From Amorphophallus konjac (Eukaryota > Streptophyta > Magnoliopsida > Alismatales > Araceae): 64,000 nt of DNA. The position numbers and the translations under genes were made by a program. Positions 22,887 through 33,900 of the stretch are shown here, piece after piece; position 1 is the stretch's first letter, and each line of letters opens with the position of its first letter. The stretch lies in NCBI GenBank assembly GCA_022559845.1, contig CM040124.1, forward strand, positions 68,161,491 through 68,225,490, in the 5' to 3' direction. The notes beneath the pieces were generated by a model, which had not been told where the DNA came from, searched no databases, and saw only the letters and a program-made list of their open reading frames with translations.

Positions 22887-24929
22887 ATGGGGTCCAACGA
22901 CCTTGAGGAAAATGGTGGATCAGCATCTAAGGGTTATTTACCTGAAGGACACTCTGTGAACAAACCTCCTTATTTCACTGGATCCAACTATCCTTATTGG
23001 AAACATCGCATGCAGATGTTCATTCGCGCCCAAGACTACGAACTTTGGCGTGTGATCAGCAAAGGTCCGTATGAGCTTACGGATAATGAGGACTTGTGGA
23101 CCAAAGAACAAATACGGCAATCCACCGTCAACTGGAGTGCTAAACATATCATGCAATGCTCACTCCATCCAGTTGAATTCTCAAGAGTAGCCACCTGCGC
23201 AACTGCGAAATTGATGTGGGATAAGCTAGAGGTAATCTACGAAGGAACCTCTCAGGTACGAGAAACAAAAGCCAATATTTTAGTTTCTGAATATGAAATG
23301 TTCCACATGAAGCCTGATGAGTCAATTCAAGATATGTATGCTCGCTTAACTGTGCTTACTAATAGTTTAACTGATTTGGGAAAGAAATATACAGAGCAAG
23401 AACTTGTAAGAAAAATTCTCAGATCATTAACTCCAGCATGGCACACGAAGGCAACCGTTGTTGAAGAATCAAGAGATCTCGCAACCACCAAGGTAGATGA
23501 ACTTATTGGGTCATTAATGACCTATGAGATCAACCTCAAGAACAAAGAGGCTGAAGCACCTAAGAAGAAGTCCCTAGCTCTTAAAGCAGGACCCAGCGGT
23601 CAAGGCTCTTCTGATGAAGGTGAGGATTCGGCAAGTGAGCGAGATGAGGATGATGTAGCCATGCTCACACGTAAATTCAAGAAATTCTTGAGAAAGGAAG
23701 GTAAGAGCTTCATGAGAGGAAGGTCAAAGGTAAGAAATGGTTTCAGATCTAATTCTAAAAATTCTAAGAAATCTGATAAAATCATTTGCTATTCTTGCAA
23801 CAAGCCAGGGCATTTCAAGAATGATTGTCCCGACAGATTCAGAAAATCTGACAAATGGAAGGGCAAGAAGAAGAACAAGGCCATGGTGTCCACATGGAGC
23901 GACGAAGAGGAAAGTGATGACGGAACTAGCTCCTCGGACAAAGAAAAAGAAGATTTCTGCCTTATGGCCAAAGGTGATGAAGAAACTGAGGTAAATTCTC
24001 AATTTGAAGATTATACAATTGATGATTGGGAGGATGCATATATACAACTCATGGAAAAATATGAAATGTACAAAAAGAAGAATAAATCATTGAAAAAGAA
24101 AATCAATTCTTTTGTGCATAATCATGACAAGGATGATAAGAATGCTCTACTTGAAACTGAAATTGAAGATCTTAAGAAAATGATTGAGGATTTGGAAGAA
24201 GGAAGAAAAGAAATGGCTGACTTGGAAACTGAAAATGAAAACTTGAGAAATGAGATTGATAGCATTAAGCTAAAAATGCAAACCTATGAAAAGAACAGCA
24301 AATTGAGTATTGAAAAATATGAAGCCTTCAAACATGTCAACACTCAACTCTTGCAAAACATTGAAAACTTACAAAAAGAATTGAAGGATAAACAACAATC
24401 CTTGGAAAATTTTGTGGATGGAAAAGAAAACCCAGATGCTTTGCTAGGTACTAGGATGAATTTCAACAAGGAAGGGTTGGGTTTTGAACCAACAAACAAA
24501 AGGCCAATTGGGCTAAAAACAGTCACATTTGTCTCATCTTCCGAAGCCTCCACCTCAAACATAACTCCCACACAAAACCAGCAAAAACAAAAGGAGAAAG
24601 GAAAAGAAAAGATTGAAGAGGAAGTCACCAACATTCCCATAAAGCTTATCCAAAAACTTAAGAAAGGTCGACCTTCCCCACAACATAGGCCAACACCTCC
24701 TTGGCCATTGCATGCTCAATCTTCCAGATATCACCAAAATTGGATTGTACATTCATATAGGCCAACACCACCATACTTTTGGAGAAATTGTGATTCATGT
24801 GTTCATCAATCCCATAGGTGGCAAAATAATCACTTTCAACCCAAAACCAACCAACGGCCTCAATGGTTTAAGAAGCAAACCTCCTCAAACTTTCACAAAT
24901 TCAACAAAGAGCCTCCAAACAGAAAATGA
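22887..24929 (+). CDS. copia gag (680 aa)
   Basis: Structural protein that packages element RNA in the virus-like particle. ATG at 22887 is 14 bp after the primer-binding site and heads the longest frame. N-terminal gag domain (residues 15-200) with KPPYFTGSNYPYWKHRM, a plant copia signature. One CCHC zinc knuckle at residues 301-314 (CYSCNKPGHFKNDC). An acidic segment follows at about 340-370, then a long charged coiled coil at about 385-530 (heptads such as ETEIEDLKKMIEDLEEG), then a Gln/His/Pro-rich tail. The long extension after the zinc knuckle is Sirevirus-like. The frame is uninterrupted, so gag may still be made. It ends at TGA 24927-24929, and pol lies in the -1 frame relative to gag. 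Confidence 0.92.
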   Translation: MGSNDLEENGGSASKGYLPEGHSVNKPPYFTGSNYPYWKHRMQMFIRAQDYELWRVISKGPYELTDNEDLWTKEQIRQSTVNWSAKHIMQCSLHPVEFSRVATCATAKLMWDKLEVIYEGTSQVRETKANILVSEYEMFHMKPDESIQDMYARLTVLTNSLTDLGKKYTEQELVRKILRSLTPAWHTKATVVEESRDLATTKVDELIGSLMTYEINLKNKEAEAPKKKSLALKAGPSGQGSSDEGEDSASERDEDDVAMLTRKFKKFLRKEGKSFMRGRSKVRNGFRSNSKNSKKSDKIICYSCNKPGHFKNDCPDRFRKSDKWKGKKKNKAMVSTWSDEEESDDGTSSSDKEKEDFCLMAKGDEETEVNSQFEDYTIDDWEDAYIQLMEKYEMYKKKNKSLKKKINSFVHNHDKDDKNALLETEIEDLKKMIEDLEEGRKEMADLETENENLRNEIDSIKLKMQTYEKNSKLSIEKYEAFKHVNTQLLQNIENLQKELKDKQQSLENFVDGKENPDALLGTRMNFNKEGLGFEPTNKRPIGLKTVTFVSSSEASTSNITPTQNQQKQKEKGKEKIEEEVTNIPIKLIQKLKKGRPSPQHRPTPPWPLHAQSSRYHQNWIVHSYRPTPPYFWRNCDSCVHQSHRWQNNHFQPKTNQRPQWFKKQTSSNFHKFNKEPPNRK

Positions 24930-27900
24930 ATGTCAAGGTTGAAAAGAAAAACCAAATCCCTACTCTAAGCAAACAAAACATGAATGTTAGAAAAGTCTGA
25001 ATTCCAAAAGAAATGGTTTCATGCTTTGAAAATTTGAAGAGTATGATGGGACCCAAATTTGGTTGGGTTCCAAACACATTTGCTTAATTGCTTGTGCAGG
25101 AGTGTCTTGCAGCTATACATAACAGGTGGTACCTTGATAGCGGCTGTTCAAGACACATGACCGGAGACAAATCAAAATATTGTCTCTTGGAGGAAAAGGA
25201 AGGAGGACATGCCACATTTGGAGGGAACAACAAAGAAAAAATCATTGGAACATGTAATGTAGGTAAGAACCTCTCCAACTCTATTGGAAATGTGTTGCTA
25301 GTTGAAGGTTTGAAATATAACATACTAAGCATAAGTCAACTGTGTGATAAAGGTCACAAAGTGTTGTTTGATTCTCATGAATGTAAAATCTTTGAACCAA
25401 AATCTGACAAGGTAAATTTTTCTGGTAAGAGAGTCAACAATGTTTACATGATTGACTTAGATGATCCTGCTTATTCAAACCTTTGTCTTGCTGCACCAAA
25501 ATCTGAAATTGCATGGTTATGGCATCGTAGACTAGGACATGCTAGCTACAATGTCTTGCATAAACTCTTGAAACATTCAATGGTGAAAGGTTTGCCTGAA
25601 CTATCCTTTAAACAAGAAAATAAATTGTGTGATGCATGTGCCCTAGGTAAACAAACTAGAAAATCATTCAAGGGAAGATCTGAAAATACATCATCCAAAT
25701 CACTCAAGCTAATTCATATGGACCTATTTGGCCCAACCAGAACTGCTAGCTTAAGTGGTAGAAAATATGGATATGTCTTGGTGGATGATTTTTCTAGGTT
25801 CACATGGGTTTTCTTTCTCACACACAAAAATGATGCTTTTGATGAGTTTCAGGCACTCTACATGAAGATAAAGCAGGACGGTGAGTTTAAAATTTTCAAG
25901 ATTCAATCTGATCATGGTGGTGAATTTGAAAATGCTAACTTCTATAACCTTTGCAGGGCCGAAGGGATTTCACACCGATTTTCTTCACCAAGAACGCCGG
26001 AGCAAAACGGTGTGGTTGAAAGGAGAAACCGGACACTTGTAGAGATGGCAAGAACCATGCTTGCTAAACGGCAACTTCTAAGGAGGTTTTGGGCTGAAGC
26101 GGTAAACTCGGCATGTTACATTATCAACCTCTCTATGGTAAGGCCACACACCAAAAAGACTCCTTATGAGTTGCTGAAAGGTAAAAAGCCCTCTCTCTCA
26201 CATATGAAAGTGTTTGGGTCAAAATGCTTCATCCACAACAATGACAAAAGAGACTTAGATAAATTCGAGCCCAAGAGCGATGAAGGTATATTCCTTGGAT
26301 ATTCTGATAGATCTAGGGCTTATAGAATTTACAATATCAAGAGTCAAACTGTGGAAGAATCACCCCATGTTTCCTTTGATGAATATCATGATGATTCTAA
26401 TAATGATAACTCTTACAGAAAAAATGATGAAGATGGGAAATTCCTAAGCATGAAGGATAAGAGTGATCCTCCACAAGAAGAAACAAAAGAAGAGGGTGAC
26501 CAAGCTGAATCAAGCAACACAAGGGATCAAGCTCCAGGAGAAGGTAACGATTCTACAAACATTAGAATTCTTAAGAATCATCCCTTGGAAAATGTCATTG
26601 GGAGCTTGAATGACCCACCTAGAACTAGGTCACATTTTAAAATTGTGGAAGAATTAGATCAACTTGCTCTTGTCTCGCAGCATGAACCCAAAAATATTGA
26701 TGATGCTTTAAAAGGTGAAAACTAGATAAATTCCATGCAAGAAGAGCTAAACCAGTTTGAGAGAAACAAAGTTTGGCATCTTGTTCCTAGACCTTCATCA
26801 CAATCTGTCATAGACACTAAATGGGTCTTTAGGAATAAATTAAGTGAGGATGGCAAGATAATAAGAAATAAGGCTAGATTGGTGGCTCAAGGGTATAATC
26901 AAGAGTTTGGGGTAGACTTTGATGAATCTTATGCCCCAGTTGCTAGACTCGAAGCCATCAGAATTTTACTTGCCTTTGCATGCTCCCTTAGAATAAAGCT
27001 TTATCAAATGGATGTCAAAAGTGCTTTCTTGAATGGCTTGATCAAAGAAGAAGTCTATGTTGAGCAGCCCCCTGGCTTTGAGAATTCTAACAATGCAGAT
27101 TTTGTATACAAGCTAGACAGGGCGCTTTATGGACTTAAGCAAGCACCAAGAGCTTGGTATGAGAGACTAAGTTCGTTCCTCATTGAAAAAGGGTACACAC
27201 GAGATAAGGTAGATCAAACACTTTTCACCAAGAAGTAAGGTAAGAACATCTTGATTGTTCAAATTTATGTTGATGACATTGTGTTTGGTTCTATAAAATC
27301 TGAAATGTGTGAGAAATTTGCTAATCTCATGACTAGCGAATTTGAGATGAGCCTAATGGGAGAACTTCAATTCTTTCTCGGTTTGCAGGTCAACCAAGGA
27401 GAAGATGGTTACTTCATAAGTCAAGCCAAATACATCAAGGAGCTGCTAAAAAGATTTGACATGACAAACAGCAAAATCATTGCAACTCCGATGAGCACCT
27501 CAACTTCACTGGATTCGGATGAAAATGGTAAATTGGTGGATGCAAAGGTCTATAGAGGTATGATTGGCTCTTTGCTTTATTTGACTGCATCCCGACCAGA
27601 TATCCAATTTAGTGTATGTCTTTGTGCTAGATTTCAAGCCAGTCCTAGAGAATCTCATTTGACTGCCGTCAAACGTATCCTTCGATATCTTGCCGACACT
27701 CAAGACTTGGGATTGTGGTATCCGTCATCATGTGACTTATCTCTTATCTCTTATACTGATGCGGACTACGCTGGCTGCAAGCTGGATCGCAAGAGTACTA
27801 GTGGCTATTGCCAGTTTCTAGGCGGGTGTTTAGTTTCTTTGGCCTCCAAGAAATAACACTCGGTTGCCCTCTCAACCGCGGAGGCAGAATATGTTACTGC

Positions 27901-28228
27901 GGGGAGCTGCGGCACCCAAGTGTTGTGGATTAAACACCAACTCCAAGACTACTTGGTGGATCTTGGTTGTGTCCCGATTCTGTGTGATAATACTAGTGCT
28001 ATCAACCTTACAAAAAATCCAGTCCAGCACTCTAGGACTAAGCATATTGAGATTAGGCATCACTTCATTAGAGATGAGGTCAGTAAGAAAAATTTTGAAC
28101 TGCATTTTGTTGATACTCAAAATCAAATTGCTGATATTTTCACCAAGCCCTTGTGTAATGACAAGTTTTCAACACTCAGAAGGAAGCTTGGTCTTTGCCG
28201 ACCTCAGGCCAATAAGAATTTGAAATGA
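24930..28228 (+). pseudogene. copia pol (protease, integrase, reverse transcriptase, RNase H), stop-riddled
   Basis: One continuous reading frame (codons starting at 24932) can be followed to TGA 28226-28228, interrupted by stops at 24998, 25085, 26723, 27236 and 27854. Order: linker (GPKFGWVPNTF); protease with WYLDSGCSRHMTGD (active-site DSG, about 25124-25165); integrase zinc region HRRLGHASYN … CDACALGK (25520-25650) and DDE core with MDLFGP, SDHGGEFENANF, ERRNRT; reverse transcriptase from 26820 ([14 protein letters not shown]) with the catalytic YVDD at about 27266-27277; RNase H with YTDADYAGC, STAEAEYV and RTKHIEIRHHFIRD. No frameshift inside pol. The stops prevent a full polyprotein, but the catalytic residues remain, so decay is recent. 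Confidence 0.93.
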
Positions 28229-30122
28229 TGATCATGTTCAATTTAGTGTGTATTTTTACAGATTGGTGTTTCATGCATTGTTGATATGTCAATATGTCAT
28301 TTTGCATTGCATGTAGATGCATACTAATGAATTGAGTTCATGTTCATAATGCATTGTATGGTTTGTGTCGCATCATTCTTGCATGGCCATGGTATATCAA
28401 ATGTTGATGTATGGAAGGGTAGGATATGCTTGTCTCGAAGCACTCAATATGCGTGAGGTTTCACCTCCGCCAAGTACCATGTGTCAATGTCGCATATAGG
28501 CCATATAGTAAGGGGGAGTTGTCCTTGTGCAACATTCATGCATATTCATTCTGTGGCATTTAATAAGTGTACAACCATGCGTTGGGTCATACATTTCATT
28601 TCTGCTACCTTCATGAGTGACTAGGTCAACCTCCTTTGCCATTCCACTTGATTGCAAACATAACCCCTTCGTGTATCCATTGCATATCCTTAGGGGGAGT
28701 TTTGTTGAGTCTCTTAATCTCTTACAATCTGTGCTTCCATGGCTTACAGTCTATATATGAGATCATGAGACTGACAAATAGATGGTGTGAGAGCTTTCTA
28801 TTATATGAACTGATGATTGTCTATTCAATGAAAATGGTTCAGATCTAATGATTTCCTTGTAGTTCTACTATATTTTACTTGAAATCATCTATATTCTGTC
28901 GTTTTAATAGACCTTAACTAGAGATTGCATGTTGTGTCTTGAATAACTTTCCTGCGATCTGAAAAATCCAAACGTCATGACACTCTTAGTGATACTCTAG
29001 AGCTTAGTATTGTTTCTAAACATCTTGATGAGCTGGAACTCTTGAAAATCAAATTTTACAGAGTAATGATACTGTTGCACGGAGAAATATGTCACGTCAT
29101 CCAATCAAGTAACGAATGATATGTCATGATGTGCCTCTGTTATCTCTGTCTCAATTCATTTGGACTCTAGGCAGAGTAATGGCATAATTACTGAGAAATA
29201 TATCCTCTCATCCAAGAAATGAGATTGGGTATGTCATGACGTGACTTTGCTATCTCTGTTCATTCCGAAGCATAACCGTTAGTCTTGCCAAATACCTAGG
29301 AATACTGGCGTCTAAACAACGTGTATTCTTACGGCTAGGAGGCGTGTACTAGACTTGATTGCTCGTAAAATATGAATAATATGCCTTCAAATTCAAAAGA
29401 GATTGAATTCAAAGTTATTGCACTCATAACACTTCCATGCTCTAATCATGATTGTTTAGCTTCAATACTAGTTTTTGTGTTATTTCCTATGCAGTTATTG
29501 AATATGGATATCTAAGACAAGGGAAGGTTAAACACTGCCATGATATGGACTTTGGTTCATTTCTATTAAATTTTGGATGTAGCTATTTTTCGAACTCTGT
29601 TGATGAACTCAGACTTCATTAGCTTTGAAACACATATATATATTGTTCGCGGCATGATTTCAATTTCTATATAATGGCTTGCTCTTCCACTATAATTCCA
29701 CTCTGATCTCTAGACCATTTATCACCTGCTATTCATATCCCTCCTTTTTGCTGTTGACAAAGGGGGAGAATTCTCTGTGTGAGTCCTTTCCTTTGTAAAG
29801 AGCGCCATGCCTTATGTAAAGAGGGAAGAGCGGGGGATGTGTGAATGGTATACGGGGAGAGTCAAAGGGGGAGAATCTCCATTGCTCAACTTTGCATCTC
29901 ATATGTGTATGTGATGGGGTTTACATAATTGCATAGCATTTACATGTAGCATTCACATGCTTTGATCATCCATGCATACATATCCGCATTTACATGTTTC
30001 ACTATCATGGATCTTGAGCTGCACACAAGTTGCATATGTCATAAACTTTGCCATATTTGCCATATTGGATATTTCTGCCATATAATGACTCACAGTGTTG
30101 CCATCATCAAAAAGGGGGAGAA
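28229..30122 (+). other. copia 3' non-coding region with multiple polypurine tracts
   Basis: 1.9 kb without a credible ORF. AGGGGGAG tracts stand at about 28509, 28691, 29758 and 29863, before the final tract at 30109-30122. Multiple tracts upstream of the 3' LTR have been described for Sireviruses. No envelope-like frame is visible. ATGs and frames here are short. Confidence 0.8.
30109..30122 (+). promoter_or_regulatory. copia polypurine tract
   Basis: aaaaagggggagaa ends exactly where the 3' LTR begins (30123), as needed to prime plus-strand DNA synthesis. Confidence 0.92.
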
Positions 30123-31769
30123 TGTTGTGCCCCTATGGTCATTTGAGTTCACTTGGGTAATTCGACATCATCCTACGGTCATTTGAGTTCTGTCGTATTC
30201 TTGGTTTTGATAATGGCTAAACACTATTAGTCATTGATATTTTCCACTCTCATGTGACTGACATACGTGATGGTTTGTTCATGACAGGTATGCCATTACA
30301 TGGACAAAGAATTCAGTGAAGTCGGCAAAAGTGAAAGCTCATTGATCGCGCCCAAGCAAGGATGCGAAAACAAGCACAAGTCGACACGCGATATTCGGCT
30401 CGTCATCCATATAAGGTCAATGCACAAAGAAGCATAGTCAAGAGAATCCAAGGTCATAAACTCCGTTGATATCTTTTAGACTATCAAGGGAGATGCCACC
30501 GACATGCACGGGCTGCTAATGGAGTTGAACGACGGAGCTAGAACGGAAATTGGACCGACCCGGGATAAGCCGGGTTCTGCCCAGCTGGCGGTCGACCGCC
30601 AGCACAGGGGCGGTCGACCGCCCCAGCCAGGGAATCCCAGGCCGAAGATGTTTCAGTAGCGGTCGACCGGAAATCCCAGAGGCCATTCGTCTATAGCATT
30701 TCACAGTAGCGGTCGACCACCAGGAGCTGTAGGTCGACCGCCAGCCCCGAGCCTTCAATGTTGACTTTGTTTCCAATTTCGAAAAGGGCCATTCAACATG
30801 GATTTCTTTAATCCAAAAGTCACCTAATCACCCACAAATTGTGGATCTGGTCTGAGGCTTGTCTATAGACCATTCAAGGTCTATAAAATCAATACAAGAG
30901 GGTTGGAAACCCCAATGCTTCAAGGCTTCAAGGGAGCTCATTTTCGAGGCACTGTAGCACCTCCGTGAATAGTGTTTTGGGAAGGAGTTCTTCATCCATT
31001 CCAAGGCATTCAAGTCCAGATCTGAAGCCATCTCAACCTTTCAAGGAAGAAGAAGGAATCAAGGCTCTCAAGGGTGATCTAAGCTGCATCCTACATCTTC
31101 TACATCCTCTTCATCGACTCAAGAAGATCAAAAGGAAGATTGAAGCTACATCCATCGTCTTCTTCATCAACTAAAAGAGGTTCAAGGAAGATCATCCCGC
31201 AAGAAAGAAGACACCGTCAAAGCATCCGATTCAAGCTTCTGCAACTCAGACAAGATTCTTTTCTTTGAGCATACTCTATATCTTGTTTGAGTGATTTCAT
31301 ATTTGTTCTCTTTTTCATTTCATACAAACAATTGAATCTGAGAATCGTCCCTACCGGTGGTTAGTAGGAAGGCAATCGGAGGTTGTCCGATCTGCGTTGT
31401 TGACGTCCCTACCAGGTGGTTAGTAGGAAGGCAATCGGTGGTCTTTCCGATTTGCGGTTCAGTGCGTGGCACTAGTGGAGCCTCACCGGATTTGGTGAGG
31501 GGTGGACGTAGGACTGGGGATTCAGTCCGAACCACCTTAAAATCTCATGTGTTGTGGTTTGTTTGTGTGATTGTTTCATTCTAAATGCATGCTTAGGTTC
31601 GAATCGATATATTAATAATCATCTTGCTAAGCAAATCGTTGTGTCCTTCGTTTAGCTAGTTATATTCCGCTGTAATTTATTTCATCTAGCTATATAGAGG
31701 GTTACATTACGAAAAGTGGGGCAGATCTATTCACCCCTCCCCTCTAGATCCGCTGTCCACTACACAACA
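30123..31769 (+). repeat. 3' LTR of the copia (1,647 bp)
   Basis: Colinear with 21183-22859. It starts TGTTGTG right after the polypurine tract and ends ACAACA before tgtct. It lacks about 20 bp within the GGTCGACC array (near 30665) and about 11 bp near 30930 relative to the 5' LTR. Confidence 0.95.
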
Positions 31770-31774
31770 TGTCT
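31770..31774. repeat. 5-bp target site duplication of the copia, right (tgtct)
   Basis: Same as 21178-21182, directly after the 3' LTR end. Confidence 0.93.
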
Positions 31775-32639
31775 TTGTCATTGCCTTCGATGCTTCAAAT
31801 GCGGACTCTTGTCCGAACAATGAATGGTCCGTTAGTGACCGACATATATATCGGGATCTAATCCCGCATCCGCATTAAACTTGCCATACTCACGGCAGAC
31901 ATTTGTACGGTTTGTCATCGTCTCTTACGCTACAAACACGGACTCTCGTCCGAACAAGAAATGGTCCTCCAGTGACCGACATGCACGCATACCTCGGGAC
32001 CTTCGTTTCCCCCGGGCTGTGTGTGAAGAGAAAATCATTGATGCCCCATGGCATCAGACGTGGACCTCGGGGACCACAATATGGCTATAGTCTGCAACCA
32101 TCTCGGGCCAATAGACCATTAATATGACCCGCTTCTACCGAGATTCAATCCCGCACCCGCATTAAGCTTGCCGTGTCTGCGGCAGACATTTGCACGGTTT
32201 TATCGTCGTCTTCGGCACTACTAATGCGGACTTCCGTCCGTACATGGAATGGTCCATGAGTGACCGACATGCATGCATCCATGAACGTTTACGCCCCAAC
32301 GCGGGGTCTGTTCAAATGCAATCGTAGTTTTTGCTCTCGCTTTCATTACTACGAACCTTTGGCCATCGGGCCCCTTTTCCTGCCAATCAATCAAGGGTTT
32401 TCCCCTCTCCGAGGGGATGTAATTAACGTCGTAGCCTTTATGGTACGGCGGATTCTCAGTCCCGACACGAACCACACAATCATCTGATTAGTCAGATCGA
32501 GCGCACCATGGGCTTCCTTGAAGCCCGAATAAATCATCACCTTGGTGACTGGCACGCCCACACACTTAATAAACCCAATAAACAAATAAATAGTGATTCT
32601 AAATAAAAAGTGCATCCACAGCGCATCATCTGCAGCACG
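31775..32639 (+). repeat. LTR-like block (right part) with degenerate tandem units
   Basis: Contains the second half of the split unit (31775-31848) and further units at about 31852-32000 and 32137-32275, each with a TCCCGCAYCCGCATTAARCTTGCC phrase, a CGGCAGACATTTG phrase, a GCGGACT-GTCCG segment and GTGACCGACATG. Unit spacing is irregular (a 140-bp insert follows the second). From 32400 the sequence is unassigned until gag homology appears at about 32640. Confidence 0.55.
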
Positions 32640-33900
32640 GTGAGCGGACCCTCTCACCCCCCGCCTCTAGCCGCGGAACATGAAGCCTCCTTTAACCCAC
32701 GAAGGGGAAGGAGTAATGCGCGACAACCCACTCTGTCGGCAGCGACCACTGTTCCCGCCGCACGGCGACGCGATGGAGAGGGAGAACACGCTAGGAGCCC
32801 CCCAACCCCCTCTCGCGCCCAGCCAAAGCTCACCCTCCAGCTCCGAAACTTCAAGCGATGTTTCGTAGAACAGGAATGTGCGCTCTGAGCTCTGCAACAG
32901 ACCTCTTTGAATAAAGAGGACGAGGAGCAATCCTCGTTCTCCATCGAAATTTTGGACGCCAGATTCTCGACTAGAGTCTAGCTCCCATCCTTCAAGTCTT
33001 ACGATGGCCTAGGCGACTCGACCGATCATTTTAATGGCTTCAACGCCTTGATGACCCTGCAGGGAGCATTGGCCTGATCAAATGTCGGGCCTTCACCACT
33101 ACCCTAGTGCAAGGAGCCTAGGCTTGGTTTCGAGCCCTCACACCCAGAAGCATTATCGGCTTTCGACAGTTTGGGCAGCTGCTCAAGGAAAACTTTGTTG
33201 GGAGCGGCCCCCCAAGGTTGATTGTGGGACTTCTAGTGCTCAAGCAAGCTCTGGGGGAAAAGTAGCGAGCCTATATCAACTGCTTTAAGGCGGAGGCCCT
33301 GTGCATCCCCCACCTTACATGGTGTCCGCGATCACCGGCCTGACAGGGGGAACCCGTGACGAACGGCTTCAATGAGAATTGGTGCTCCATCCTCCCTCCT
33401 TCCTTGTCGACCTTGCAACCTTAGCTCTGCGGAACGCAGGTGTAAGGAGGTCTTAACTGCCTGCCGGGATAGCACCGGCCAAGGGAAAGAGGGGGAGAGG
33501 AAGGGCCCATCTGATCAGCCCTCCAGCCAAATAAATAAGAGGAACCGCGAGGGTGATAAGAAAGAGCCACTCAAAAAGTTTGAGCGCTACACTCCTCTCA
33601 CCACTCCCGTTTATGTGATCTACCGGGAGATTAGAGACTCAAGATTGGTTCGCCGACCTAAGTCGATGAAGGCTGACCCTCGATGTCGCAACCGCCGAAA
33701 GCATTGCCAGTTCCATGATGACCATGGTCATCATAGTGGTGATTGCTAGCAGCTTAAGGATGAGATTGAGAGTCTCATCCGTCGTGGGCACTTGGCCCAA
33801 TTTGTGGCCGAGCGTCGGGACGCCCCACCGGATCCCTCGGAGGAAATAGATAATCGCCCCCAAGGAATTCACATTAACGTTATCTCGAGAGGGTCAGCCT
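32640..33900 (+). pseudogene. Tat-like gag core
   Basis: Matches the retrotransposon gag domain of Tat gypsy elements: LPSFKSYDGLGDSTDHFNGF and NALMTLQGALA (about 32975-33075), an eroded middle region with several frame changes (33080-33370), then PVYVIYREI (33607-33633) and the zinc-finger-like CQFHDDHGHHSGDC (about 33706-33747) followed by a stop and QLKDEIESLIRRGHLAQFV. Stops at about 32886, 32980, 33075 and 33747 show inactivation. Gag would form the particle. The order and wording join it to the pol that follows without a gap. Confidence 0.87.

Larger units (their letters stand above)
21183..31769 (+). mobile_element. complete Sirevirus-like Ty1/copia retrotransposon, 10,587 bp
   Basis: Both LTRs start TGTTGTGCCCC and end CACAACA and are flanked by the duplication tgtct. 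Inside, in order: primer-binding site, gag, pol in the copia order (protease, integrase, reverse transcriptase, RNase H), a 1.9-kb non-coding region with several polypurine tracts, and the final polypurine tract touching the 3' LTR. A large gag with a long coiled-coil extension, long LTRs and multiple polypurine tracts are features reported for Sireviruses (SIRE1/Opie group). No envelope-like ORF is seen. Pol carries stop codons, so this copy cannot make its own proteins, but its RNA could still be mobilised by relatives. LTR differences by eye are about two dozen point changes and two short indels. Confidence 0.95.

Noticed and set aside
33082..33288. 68-codon plus-strand frame inside Tat gag
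   Set aside because: Out of the gag frame for most of its length. Best explained as the frameshifted gag core.
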